64,000 nucleotides of DNA from Lentinula raphanica (lineage: Eukaryota > Basidiomycota > Agaricomycetes > Agaricales > Omphalotaceae): positions 545,290-609,289 of the forward strand of contig JANVFP010000033.1 of assembly GCA_027919835.1 (NCBI GenBank). The letters run 5' to 3'. The translations under genes were made by a program, and so were the position numbers. This document shows, piece after piece, positions 1-10,931 of the stretch. The notes below the pieces were generated by a model. That model had not been told where the DNA came from. It saw only the letters and a program-made list of their open reading frames with translations, and did not search any database. The first letter of the stretch is position 1. Every line of letters starts with the position of its first letter.

Positions 1-172
1 AGAGTCCACACTGTACTCCAGGATAAGACTTCCTCAGGACATTTCAATTGTTGTTCGTACTGAACAATGTATGTTTCGCTCTAGCTACTTGTATTCGTAT
101 TCTGCGAGTCTCTATTCAAAGAGAGTCTACGTGAGCTTAACGTAAAAATCAGAGTATACAGGAGGAGGAAGT

Positions 173-1081
173 TCACCTTCGACTATTCTGCACACGTATA
201 AATAGCCAATCAACGGCAGCCCGGACTCCAGTCCTGTCGACGCGTCGGCAATTTGAATGGACACTGACCAGGAAACTTGTCCAGGAACTCACCCCTCGAT
301 GGCTGACACGCCCATAACATCCAGACTTGCAATTCTCTCTTTACGTGCAGTCATATCCTCTCCTTCACCATATCTCACGTTCCTTCTCGCACTCTCGATC
401 TTTCTCTGATGATAATCCTCGTAATCATTACGAATTTCTTCAACCGAAAGACTTTGAGGGGTATCTTGCTTGTTGGCAAGTAAGAGGAGAGGTACACCAA
501 GAATTTGCGGGGCTGATAGGACTGAGTCTGGAAGATGATCAGCATTATTGGGACCAAACCTAGACCAAACGTTGATTGCATACCGAAAACCTCCCAGCCT
601 TCGCTCAGTCTCTCTCGGTCATCAGCATCTATAACATAGACCACTGCATGACAGTCGTCGTAGTATCTGTGCCAGATATTCCTGATACCTCTTTGACCAC
701 CTAGGTCCCAGAATTGCAGAATGGTCGATGGTAAGGTGATCTTACCAGCTAGAAGCGCCCTTTGAGGATATATCCAACGGCAGTCGACCATCACTGACTA
801 TTCTGTCCAACTGTTGGGCCTATCTTGTCTGGGGAGAGACCCGGGGTGTCATTGTATAGAGTCTTGATCTTCTCTAGTAAGGTCTAATGGGAGTCGTGAA
901 TATTGTTCGGTCATAACAACGAAGTTTGGCATACGGTCTTTCCAGCACCGTCCAACCCAATAATGATGACGGAGAATTCTTCTTTCCTAGATGCTGCTAT
1001 ATAAAGCTCATAACGTCTCAGAGTGCAAAAAGTTAAATACCGCGTCAAATATTCATGCAAGCCTTTGAGCAAGTGGTACAT
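173..1081 (-). CDS. ARL3: Arl3/ARFRP1-type small GTPase
   Basis: ARF-family GTPase of the Arl3p/ARFRP1 branch, which in other eukaryotes works at the trans-Golgi upstream of Arl1 and golgin recruitment. The joined exons show the P-loop GLDGAGKT near residue 25, switch I Thr in PTVGQN, switch II in FWDLGGQRGIRNIW, the guanine-specificity motif ANKQD, and a C-terminal GTGVRAAVDWLF block. The protein starts MYHLL and has no Gly2, so it should not be N-myristoylated; a Met-Tyr start fits the N-terminal acetylation used by this branch (family knowledge). At least five introns are needed (for example 987-1040 between Thr-Arg and Lys-Glu-Glu). The stop is at 173-175. Its ATG lies 58 bp from the divergent V-ATPase gene, so the two probably share a promoter. 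Function confidence is high; the middle exon borders were placed by eye. Confidence 0.9.
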
Positions 1082-1139
1082 TCGAGAGGAAAGGCCAACC
1101 GTGTTATATAATCACCCATCAGCTTTCCCTTTCACCACG

Positions 1140-2101
1140 ATGGGCTACTACTACAATTATGGCCTCGTAACCTTCCTCGTCATTGTCATTGCTCTATATC
1201 TTTTGTTCACTGGTAAGCTTCATTGAAGATGCCTTGCCTTGCCACTAACTTGTTCTCGTCATAGGCTCTGGTGAAGCTTTCAACGTCGGGCGGTTTTTGG
1301 AAGAGTCGAGTCCATACGCATGGGCTGCCACCGGAATTGGTCTATGTATAGGGCTGAGCGTGCTTGGTGCTGGATGGTGAGAGCTTCGAGGTCAGAAACT
1401 TAAATGAACGTTGAAGAATGAGGCGCAGGGGTATTTTCATCACGGGTGCATCAATTCTAGGAGGGGGCGTACGTGCCCCGCGTATATCGACTAAGAATCT
1501 CATTAGGTGCGTGGTTACATCAACTGTCCATTCTGGTATCATACTGAGACCTGCGATTCTAGTATCATTTTCTGTGAAGTTGTGGCTATCTACGGTGTCG
1601 TACGTCCACAGCTTTCCTTCTCCACATATACACCTACAAATACGTGTCTCTAGATCATCGGCATCGTGTACTCTGCAAAGCTAGCCAGTGTCCCAGATGA
1701 TATACTCTATACCAGACAAAACTACTTCACCGGCACGTCTGCTTTCGCACTCGTTCATCAAACAGTAATAATCTTGTGGTTGCAGGTTACGCCATGTTCT
1801 GGGGTGGGTTCACCGTTGGCATGTGCAACCTCCTTTGTGGTGTCTGCGTAGGCATCACTGGATCCACTGCTGCGCTTTCTGACGCAGCCGATCCCAATCT
1901 ATTCGTCAAAATTCTCGTCGTGGAGGTATTTGGTAGTATATTGGGATTATTTGGGCTCATTGGTTCGTCTTTCACGCTTGATGCCAATGCTCTTCTTCAA
2001 TCATACTTCTCGTAGTTGGCCTTCTCATGACAAGCGCGGCGCAGGAGTTCAAAGGCGCAGAATCCACGTCGTCTCCTCTGGCTTCACCATTTGTGCATTG
2101 A
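1140..2101 (+). CDS. VMA16: V-type ATPase proteolipid subunit c''
   Basis: Membrane proteolipid of the V0 rotor of the vacuolar H+-ATPase. Seven exons (1140-1212, 1265-1376, 1429-1506, 1563-1599, 1654-1732, 1786-1962, 2016-2101) give exactly 213 codons plus stop, the length of yeast Vma16. Recognisable blocks are the N-terminal membrane segment, [18 protein letters not shown], the segment FCEVVAIYG with the buried proton-carrying Glu, and the C-terminal block [20 protein letters not shown] followed by [14 protein letters not shown]. All intron phases agree. The intron at 1733-1785 uses a GC donor instead of GT, which is the only way to keep the conserved Thr-Gly-Tyr junction. The gene is divergent from the Arl3-like gene. 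Confidence 0.96.
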
Positions 2102-2881
2102 TCAGACTCCTAATCCTTGCTGATAGAGTAACGTGCATGAACCTGCCTGTCCCGTTAGGGCATTTTTGCCATCGTTGCTATCTACTCATAACCCATCATG
2201 CAACTGATACCATACAGTAATAACAAGCTCACCTTCTGAAACTCGGTAGTGCAAGTCGTTGTGTCCTATCCAAATGCAACATTCTTCAAGCTGCTGATTC
2301 CTGGCATATGGATGAGCGCTGCAGATAACATCTTCTTCCAGCTATACCAACAACTTCATCTTCAGCTACGAGCATGTTATCCTCTATTTTGCCCCAGCAT
2401 GTACACCTCGGCGGCTCCGCAACACCAACATCGCGATCTTCAATCCTCGAACACGTGTTCAAGGCTTATGATGAAGTAGGGAATTTATGAACATGTTCCT
2501 TTTACGCCAACCCAATGTGTGGAAATAAGTACGGCTGATACAATGGTACGTTCAAGAATCTGTTGATGATTCAATGCGCAAGGCCTCATGACTGCTCTAC
2601 CTACTTCAAGTAAGAATACTTTTCGTAACGCCTCATATGAGCTCATGAGATGCTGATGAATTCCTAATACAACAAAGCTTCTCAAGGTTCTCCTGGCAAC
2701 CGAAAGGACAGTGGTCAAGACGATTCATGGTTTGTATAAAATAATTTCTCCGACATTCAAGACAGTGTCAAAATTGTTCACTATCTCCCTTCCCCTTCTG
2801 TGAGTTTGAGGCTCTCGACACAAACGCTCAGTCAGTACCCTTCGGGCTCCGGCACTAGTGGTTTTGAAACCGGCACCAAAA
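2102..2881. other. intergenic, nothing recognised
   Basis: About 780 bp between the V-ATPase gene and the GN-repeat gene, both on the plus strand. I see only short open stretches with no conserved motif. The final 100-150 bp presumably hold the promoter of the next gene, but no clear TATA box is visible. Confidence 0.6.
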
Positions 2882-4003
2882 ATGCACCCATCCTGGCTAT
2901 CCTGTGTTTTTGTCCTCCTGATTTCCATCCTTTGGGCATCGGCTCACAGCGTGAGCGGACGAGACGAAGACACTGAGACTGATGATACGATTTGCGCATA
3001 CGTACCTTATAAACAACTCCAACGACGTGCTACGGATGATTCAGGCAATGGTACGGGAGTGGGAGTGGGTGTTGGCGTAGATGTGAGTGAGGTTCGATTT
3101 AACACGGCTCACTTGGCTCACTTATGCAAATAGGTGCCTTCTGTGGGACTTACACTAGGAAATATCACCACAAAACTGGGGAACATCAATCTCACGTACA
3201 GTTTCAGATAGCTGTTAATCTTCCTTTCCTATAACTGATGTTGTTTCGGCAGCGTCACGAATGTCACCATATCTGTTGGGAACATCGAGTGAGTTGACAT
3301 ACAATCTTACCTTCAATACCCACTCACGGGTACGCCTGAAGTATCGAGAACATCACTATCGGAAACATCAGTGTTATAGTCTCTGTTCCATTACCAGGAG
3401 CCAGCCCTATCAACGCTTTCAGTGCCTCTGTGAGTGTTCTCTTTCCAGCATCTGGATCTTCGCCTGAGCGTAATCGCCTAGACTGCCAGCCAAAGCATCG
3501 CAAGTTCCACTGCTTCCGCCACCTCCACCATCTCACCTCCTACAACCGTCTCTCAAACAGCCACCGGGCTCTTTAGAATGAAGCGTCAAGATTCCTCAAG
3601 CGAACTCACCACCATCACACCTACACCCACGTCCACCTCCGGTGTAGGCTTGCCCAGTCCCACAGTCTCCGCTTCGGTTGGCGGAGGCCCAGTCGGGATA
3701 GGTGCAGGAAATGTTGATACGGAGATTGGTAACATCACGATTTTTGTTGGGAATGTGAATGTTTCAGTTGGGGATGGTGCGGTATTCCTGTTTTTGTCAT
3801 GCGTTGTGGCTTTCCTTAGATTCATTCGCTCTGAAAGTTAACATCAAGAACGTGTCTGTCGGGAATATTTTCATCCTGGTCCAGATTGGACAACCCGACG
3901 TGAGTGATCTATTCTCGATCATTAAAATCGAAGGATATTTACATACTTTTGAATCTAGTTGACTGGAGCTATCGGAAACTTGACGAGTCAACTTGGTGCA
4001 TAA
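2882..4003 (+). CDS. secreted protein with GN[I/V] repeats, unknown function
   Basis: I do not recognise a family. The N-terminus has a hydrophobic signal peptide (LSCVFVLLISILWASAHS), a probable KR-type processing region further on, and then a series of short repeats in which Gly-Asn-Ile/Val recurs every 6-9 residues (GNITT, GNINLT, GNITIFV, GNVNVSV, GNIFI, GNLTS). A Ser/Thr/Pro linker with the dipeptide MKRQD lies in the middle. Exons fitted by eye are 2882-3082, 3134-3195, 3253-3288, 3342-3429, 3482-3776, 3838-3899 and 3959-4003; all splice in frame to a TAA stop. Many NxT/S sites suggest N-glycosylation. The regular alternation of small and beta-branched residues could form a beta-solenoid, but that is inference. 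Several exons carry one or two repeats each. Confidence 0.7.
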
Positions 4004-4448
4004 ATCCTCTTACCACCGAGTGCTCCCCACCTTCATTTCCAATGTGGGAAGCAACTTGAACCTAGCCGTACGGTCTGCTATACACGCACAGCCATGAATT
4101 TCACTCGCTGGGATGATGAACTTCGGCTTCATCTTCTTGAACTTCCGCGTAAGAAAACACGGAAAGCTTTGCGGAAGGAAGGTAGGAATAAGGAATGGGA
4201 CAGTAATATTGATCACTTCAAGGTGGCCGTTCGATGCCAGTCATCATACCAAAGAACGCAGAATATCTTACAGTTATATGTTTACTACTGATCCACAATA
4301 CACGAGACAATGAACATGAAGAATGTCAACGAGGGTATAGTAACACTAAACCAAAGACGACACTGTACCTACTATTAACATTCCAACATAGCAAAATATC
4401 CGTTTCTTATTACCTGTCCTTTGAACTCCTAATCGATATGCAAAATCA
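4004..4448. other. convergent 3' region
   Basis: About 445 bp between the stop codons of the GN-repeat gene (+) and the Cue5-like gene (-). It probably contains both 3' UTRs. No gene or repeat is seen. Confidence 0.6.
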
Positions 4449-6067
4449 TCATCCACTCTTCTCTGCGGGAGCTCCAGATACAATGTTCTGTTCAACCTTC
4501 CCAGACTCCCGCTGTACTGGATGTATATCCTCTATAGGACTTTCATCTGCATCCACGTATAATTCCTCGGCATCGCTATCTAGCCTTGTTATAGGTGCAG
4601 GAGGATTGGAAACAGCTTGCTCCGTAGAAAACCTGGGCGACTGTCCGGTACTAATGCCGCTAGCAGGAGGGGTCGTGGGGCTCTGTGTTCTCAATAGAGA
4701 TACAGGGCGTTTGGGGAGTAGCCCTAGTTTACCTGTTCATCAAGCGACAACCAGTTTAGCAGCAGTCCGTTGGAGAAGCGATATCTTACCTGCATCTATA
4801 CCCGAGCTGGTAGGAGGCGTTCGCGGAGTGGTAGCGGTCGGGTTCATCGATTCCATATCTAAGGATAGAGGTTTGCCATGAGAAAACATAGTACAAGCCT
4901 TTACTTAGCTCGCAGGAACGTACCAATATTCCTGGGATTTGGCGCTGCATCGTACCCACCTGCACTGGAAGGCGGTGATTCTGATATTGGATTCGGGTCA
5001 TAATACGACGGCTGTTGCTGCCGTGCTTGTTGCTCCTCTTGTTGTTGCTGTTGCCGTAATAGTTGCTGCTGCTGCATCTGCTGCATCCGCTGGTGTCGAC
5101 TCTGTTGAGACGGATTCGGGAAGGGTGCTTGGCCGGGTTCATACTCATATGTGTCGCCACCTACACCGGTATTCCAGGACGAGCCTTCTTGTCTATATAC
5201 GAGGGGACTGTGAGATGGCAGCGGAGGTCATTGAGCGGAGCAAGGTGCTTATACGGTACCTCGATTGATCAAACTCTGCTATCTTGGCTTTCACTTTGGA
5301 GAAAATGTTCCCAAATGTCTTCTTGCCACCTATCAGCACAAAGGTCAGGTCGAGGCACAAATTAGAAGCATTAGGATAACTCACTCTCCGCGATTTTAGT
5401 GAACTGGTCGCTGATTTCCGCCATTGTGTCCTTCTCCTGATTGAGGGGAGGTTGAGAATCGCGACGACTGCTGAACGTTGGTCGAGGACGTTGCTGCTGC
5501 TGCTGTTGAGCTTGCCATGCAGCTTGCTGTTCCTGGTCTTCCATGTAAAGCTGCCTTGCAAAGCGCGCGTCGAGCTCTTCTTGGGACTGTGTACCAGGGT
5601 TGATGATTGGATGAGAATAACATTAGGAACGTATATAGCAATCACGTACAAGAACAGGTTCCGCTTGTGCTCTATTTTCGCTATGATACTCGGGATCACT
5701 CATTCCAAGCAAGATATCGATAGCTCGATCCGAATTGCCGCCAACAGAGTCGAGCACAGATTGCCTGATAAAGAAAGGGCTTGTCAAGAGCGATTTCTGA
5801 TGGGAGAAAGGCAACCTACAGCAGGGATTCATCGAAATCAGGGAACATTCCTTGTAGTGTAGACAGTTTGGGATCCCGAACTCTTTGTCGTTCTTGAGGC
5901 GCCTGAGTCGATACTGGAGGTTGTTCATTCTGTGTACTCTCTGTGTGAGATTGTACAGCTTCTGGTGTAGGCGACGCAGACGCAGGAGAATCGAGGCTGA
6001 CTGCCGGATTACCAGAGCCTGTTTCAGTATGCGGGGGAGGGCTTATTGGCGCTGTAGTTTCAGTCAT
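4449..6067 (-). CDS. CUE5: CUE-domain ubiquitin-binding protein, Cue5-like
   Basis: Likely ubiquitin-binding adaptor of the yeast Cue5 type, which links ubiquitinated cargo to selective autophagy. The start is taken at 6067 (MTETTAPISPPP) because the in-frame codon upstream is TTG. After a Pro/Ser/Thr-rich leader, a CUE domain begins about residue 70 with the diagnostic MFP (LQGMFPDFDESLL) and continues with NSDRAIDILLGMSDP. A glutamine-rich segment follows (CAG repeats at 5010-5095), plus a conserved GGKKTFGNIFSKVKAKIAEF block shared by Cue5-like proteins. The tail is acidic. About seven exons splice in frame to the stop at 4449-4451. I could not identify an unambiguous Atg8-interacting motif. 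It is on the same strand as the Rkm4-like gene upstream. Confidence 0.85.
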
Positions 6068-6685
6068 TGGAGAACGAAGCAAGGCCAGAGATCTCGAGCT
6101 CCAGAGACAGTAGAGGAAGGGTTAAGGAAGTAGCCTGTGTAGTAACGATGGTGATGGTACGGGATTGAGAAGTGTTCTTGTATAGTTGGCACAGCAGTGG
6201 TATTGAAGACAGATTAGGACTGAATCTGATGCCGAGTAGTGCTTTCCCGATGATGAACTGATGTTTCGAGTTGAGAGAGGTTGAAAGATGATGAAAATAC
6301 AAGGATAAGGTTGAAGACAGATAAAGAGAGGTATGTACAAGCAACAAAAGCTCAAAAGCTGCGGTTCACGCGTTCACGCGCAGTCTTCCACTTCGGCAAT
6401 GCCATCGGCTCTTCCGGGCTTTCCAAAATTTCGAGGAGCTTTGTATGTAGGACACTCAAGAACGCTTCAAAATGCTCAAGCAAGATACAGGTAGATCTGA
6501 ACCGTGGACAACTTGTTATTCATCACGCATAGCAACCAAGATAATTCCCTATGCACTATATGCACCGCATCGCAAGGGAACCAACCGAGAAATGGGTACT
6601 GGGTTCATGGTCAAGGGAATTTAAGGAAATGCAACAGGATGCAACCACCGGCCCAGCTCGAAGCAGAAACGACTGGCTATAGGAC
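6068..6685. other. intergenic, promoter region of Cue5-like gene
   Basis: About 620 bp between two minus-strand genes. It should hold the promoter and 5' UTR of the Cue5-like gene and the 3' UTR of the Rkm4-like gene. No other coding or RNA feature is recognised. Confidence 0.6.
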
Positions 6686-8765
6686 CTAACGTTTGGTTTT
6701 CTTCGTCGTTGACTTCGAACTCTGCGAAGCCGACTTCCGTTTGGGTGCACCACTTTCTTTAGCTTTCTCAGCCGTGACCATGGCCTGAAGCCGCTGCAGA
6801 GTTGAGTTGAGTATACGTTTTTCTCCTGAACGGACGATCAACGCCTGATACTTGTTCAAAGACATTCCAGGCTCGTCTTTCAGTATTTTTTTGTCCTCCT
6901 GACATGTCATAGTGAGCAATGGGACTACGATTCTGGATGAGAAATGACCGACCTCTATTGTGGAAGGATACTGAGCGATTCTTTTCTGCAGAACCAGGCC
7001 AAGCAGATTAGATGTCTGAAGATCCAGTCTTGGCTTGGGAGGTTTTCCTTTTTCCCTCGCCATTTCCCAATCACTTGACGAGAGGTACAAAAGACGTGTG
7101 AGAGATATCATGGCCTCAGGAACATCAAAGTTTGTTTCGACAACGAAGACACTACGGGTGCAGAAATGAGATTGAGTTTCTTTCCAAGAATTTGTCGACT
7201 ACTTACTCGTCGCCACCCTCCTCTAACCACCAATCAATTCTCTCATGACTTGAAGTAGTAGTAGCAGCCTCATTGGACCGCTCTAGATATGTCGAAAGCA
7301 CTAAATCTGCTCTTATCTCAACTATATCTGCTGGATTGCCTTCATCGCCTCCTTGGAGGGGTAGAACATCGACATGACCATATTTTCCTGCAACTCGATT
7401 AGCAAAGTCTGCAAGAGAAAGGTCGAAGAATGGATCGTACGGAGAAGCTCGCTATTGGGTAGATCATTGTACGTGTTCCACTGCGAAGCATGAGCAAGAT
7501 ACATTGAATTAGTCGAATCTAGATGCACTAACGATTTGTTCCCCAATTGATATTCGTTTAGTTGCGATCATCTTGAGTACCTTATCTTCGTAGAAGAGTT
7601 TAGCCTGTTAGATGACTTGTTAATGTCCTGCTCGTCAGTGAGGCGCGTCCGGATATCGACACTCGCATTTTCAGAACCATAACGAGCCTGTTTGGATATT
7701 CATCAGAAGCTAGAACCAGGTGAAAAATGAAAGGAGAGTGACGAAATATTTACATTGAGGAGGTCTGCGACAGGTACCATCGAAACGTTTATAGCATCTT
7801 CTTCATCTTCTTCCTCTTCTTCTCCAGTAGCATCATCCTGGATTGAATTATCTTCCACTCCAGCAGGCGCGTTATCCTCATCGACATCCATCGCACTACC
7901 TGTACTTCGGTCAGCTTCGCCATCTAGTTCTTCCTCCCCAGAAACTTCGTCTGTAGCTCCACGCTCGATGTCGAAGCTTCGGGATAGGATGCGACTCCCC
8001 GTAATATGGTACCTCTCAAGTGAATAGTATGTCGATAGGCTTTCAGGTGGGAAAAGATCCGGTCGACTCTAGTGAAAGCTGCGTCAGTTATGAGTGCGTT
8101 GAATGATGAGGAAGGTCGTCGGGATTACATACTTGTATGGCTGGGACAACTTTGTCGTTAAAATCTCGTTCGGCATCCTCTTTGCCTAATTTTTCTGGGA
8201 GATAGTTGATTCAGATGAAGTCTTGATTCAAGATTGGCTTGAACAGACCTACCACTGAAGTGCCTTCGAGCTCTTTCAGATCCTGCTCATCCCAAAACAT
8301 CGGTGTGTTGAATTGAGTGGGTAGGATGACTGTTTGGAAGATTTTGAGGAAAACGTAGCACAGATTCGTGAGGATAAACGTCGATTACCAAGATACTGCG
8401 CCCATTTGGAGTCGGAGGCTTGAGCGTCCTCCCACATCATGCACAAGATGAGTCCCGACCATCCCTTGTGCAATTCACGTCTCTTCCAATCATCGAGTCC
8501 AAACTTTTCAGGTAACGAAGATGTGTCGGTTGAGAGCACCAAAGAACGAGGAATCGTGAACAACGTTTGCTCTTTCTATGTCTTGACATCAGTCAGATAC
8601 TTTTACTGCACTTGTCGGTCTAAGCACCTCGATATTCTTTAGAGCCACGGCACCTCGTCCTCCCTCGGCAGCTGAGAAGATCTTGAATCCGACTGCATCT
8701 AGGTCAATCGTTCCGCCGTTACTTTGGAACCAGGAAAGGAAAGGCTCCAGCTCCGGAAGCGACAT
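6686..8765 (-). CDS. RKM4: SET-domain ribosomal lysine methyltransferase, Rkm4/SETD6-like
   Basis: SET-domain protein of the Rkm4/SETD6 group, which methylates lysines on non-histone substrates such as ribosomal protein eL42. The N-terminal block FLSWFQSNGGTIDLDAVGFK and AAEGGRGAVALKNIE are typical for the family. The SET core has WSGLILCMMWEDAQ, a serine/acid-rich insert (EEEEEDEEDA), VPVADLLNARYGSENA in place of the more common NH-type motif, and IWNTYNDLPNSELLRRYG. A Rubisco-LSMT-like substrate-binding domain follows, and the tail is very basic (TTKKTKR). The start is placed at 8765; an in-frame ATG at 8819 is also possible. Many small introns; exon borders by eye. Confidence 0.88.
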
Positions 8766-9095
8766 GGTAGTAGACAAAAACAAGATTTTTGGACCGGCCC
8801 GGATTTCGCCGGACGTCATGAACGAAGGTTGGCCCGAGGTGCGCTACGCCCTTTACTGCTAACCACCATCTGGGGAAGACTGTCATTGTAACGGCCGTCA
8901 ATATCTAAATCCTCGTATGTATCGTTAACTGAATATCTTTCATTCCGGGACTAAACACTATCTGAAGTCCAAATATCGCTTGTTCGTTCATCGCTTCATT
9001 GCATTCTGGCTGCCCTCTATGTAGGCATCATAAATCGCTTGATTGCGAAATCTAACCGTTTACAGCTCTGTAAATGGTACTACTCATAGCTCGAT
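8766..9095. promoter_or_regulatory. divergent promoter region, Rkm4-like / CRAL-TRIO genes
   Basis: About 330 bp between divergent start codons. It must contain both promoters. I see no distinct TATA box or repeated site. Confidence 0.45.
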
Positions 9096-10608
9096 ATGGA
9101 CATTCGTCTGCTACTGAAAGCGAATTACGACGGACTCTCAAAGCAATACGAAGCTAATGTGAAAGTCGTTCAAGAGCTTCAGTCTACTCTTATCCAAGAT
9201 ATACTTCCGTCCATAGAAAGTGAGCTCGCCCTTGACGCCGAGCAAACGATCTGGGCCAAGCAATGGCTCAAAGATACTCGTACGCTTAGTACACACGCGT
9301 TCGAAGCTTGGTGCTATAACACTCACGAACATTCTTGTAGAAGCCATGTTTCAACTGCTGCGAGTTCGTTCGTTCCGCTGTTAGCATCTAGTTCGTCCTT
9401 TTTTCTAAAGTCCATATCTCTTAGCGCGAAAATTTTACCAAATCGTTTGCGATCGAGTCCATTCGTAAGAATCTACTCTGGCGACTCAGAGAACTTTGGC
9501 CTCCGGAGCCCGAAATTCCTCTATCGAGAGTACATTTTCTTCCAATGGACACTCGAGATCCATTTGGCCGGCCAATCATTGTCATTCGTGCTACACGTCT
9601 CAATGAAAATTTGGACTCTTACATTCCGGTGCTGATACGTGCAATGGAACAATTCAGGCTTCGTTTGAAGGCCTTGAATGACGCATCTCATCAAGGGTCT
9701 CCTATTCTTCAATTCATTGTCCTTTTAGACGTGGAACATCTGTCCGTCCAGAATTTGGTACGTCCGCTGCGCTAAAAAGAATATGATAAGACCCTGACGC
9801 GTCTTCTATCGCAGAGCGTGGACTTGATCTCGTGGGTCCTTCGGGAGCTAGTACCTCGATTTCCAGGCATGCTTGCAGCCGGTGAGGCCTACTTTTCATG
9901 ATTTTTTTCACCCCCCACTCACAGGAACGGTCACAGTGTTCATTGTCAATTCGTCGTGGGCACATTCAGGAATGTGGAGTCTAGCAAGGTGGGTAATATT
10001 GAATCGTTGACACCGGGGTCGAGGTATTTTTTTGACCGTGCCAATTTACTTCAAAGGCGTGTCCTTCCTTCCTCTGCCGCTTCACGCGTGTTCTTCCCTT
10101 CACTAAAAGAGCTAGTGGCTTATTCTACCCCGTCTTCCCTACCTAAGGGTGCGTGTCAACTTGACTTTCTTTCTTTGCGACAACGCCAAAATACAAAGCA
10201 CACTCTCTGGTAGATTACGGGGGAAGCCTACCGCGTTTATATTCTCTTTCTGGCACGCCAGCTGTTATGGGAAGTGCTTCGCCTTCTTCCGATCCTAAAT
10301 CGTACACGCCCACAGCTTCTATCAGTCCCATCTACCTTTCGCCAACTTCACTTCTCAATCCGTTCTTTGGGTATCCTGCCTTATCGTCTCACGGTTCCCC
10401 GTCCTTGCACCATGGTCGCCGCCGCAAGCGAGATCTCATTCGTACACTTGCTGCACTGTATTGGCCACGTTGGCGACGGTCATTAAATACCTGTCTATGG
10501 CTAGTCGTACTGATAATCGCAGGTCGGATGTGGTTCCGAAAATGGCTACTTTATTCCTCGTCAGGAGCGGTACTCTTAAAAACTTGGTGGGAATCAACAC
10601 CGATATAG
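9096..10608 (+). CDS. CRAL-TRIO (Sec14-like) domain protein with C-terminal membrane anchor
   Basis: Sec14-type lipid-binding protein. The N-terminal helical part is followed by an intron-split CRAL-TRIO-N region (LLR/RENFTKSFAIESIRKNLLW), then the lipid-binding domain with DTRDPFGRPIIVIRATRL, LQFIVLLDVEHLSVQN, SVDLISWVLRELVPRFPGML, VFIVNSSWAHSGMWSLARRV and RVFFPSLKEL. A Ser/Pro linker comes next, then a basic stretch (HHGRRRKRDL) and one hydrophobic segment (CLWLVVLIIAG) near the C-terminus. This suggests a tail-anchored or peripheral membrane protein that moves or presents phospholipid. About six exons; stop TAG at 10606-10608. Convergent with the Ppg1 gene. Confidence 0.82.
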
Positions 10609-10931
10609 TAGGGGTATAAGTACATTATCATGATTCCTGTAGACATCTGCCAGGCACTCTTCTGCGCTCTGCGTTTCGCGTATAATTGCATTATGCTGCA
10701 CACAGCTCTCAACGATGATTATGATATCTGACTTTCATTCTACCTATTTGGGTCGAATTGAACGGAGCTTATTCCAGGTTGATTTCCTTGGGAACTGAGC
10801 ATGTACTAGCATGTTCGCTAGGAATATCTAGAACACCATTTGACAAGGTATACACCATCGCCGGTGAACGTTTGAACACTCGCATTTGAGAATCATATAT
10901 GATATTTTAATAACGCTCCAATAAGTCATGA
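10609..10931. other. convergent 3' region
   Basis: About 320 bp between the stop codons of the CRAL-TRIO and Ppg1 genes. Presumably 3' UTRs; nothing else seen. Confidence 0.6.

Noticed and set aside
4234..4881. 215-codon plus-strand frame opposite the Cue5-like gene
   Set aside because: Antisense shadow of spliced exons with clear homology on the minus strand.
5010..5095. CAG/CTG repeat considered as a separate repeat locus
   Set aside because: It is the polyglutamine-coding part of the Cue5-like gene.
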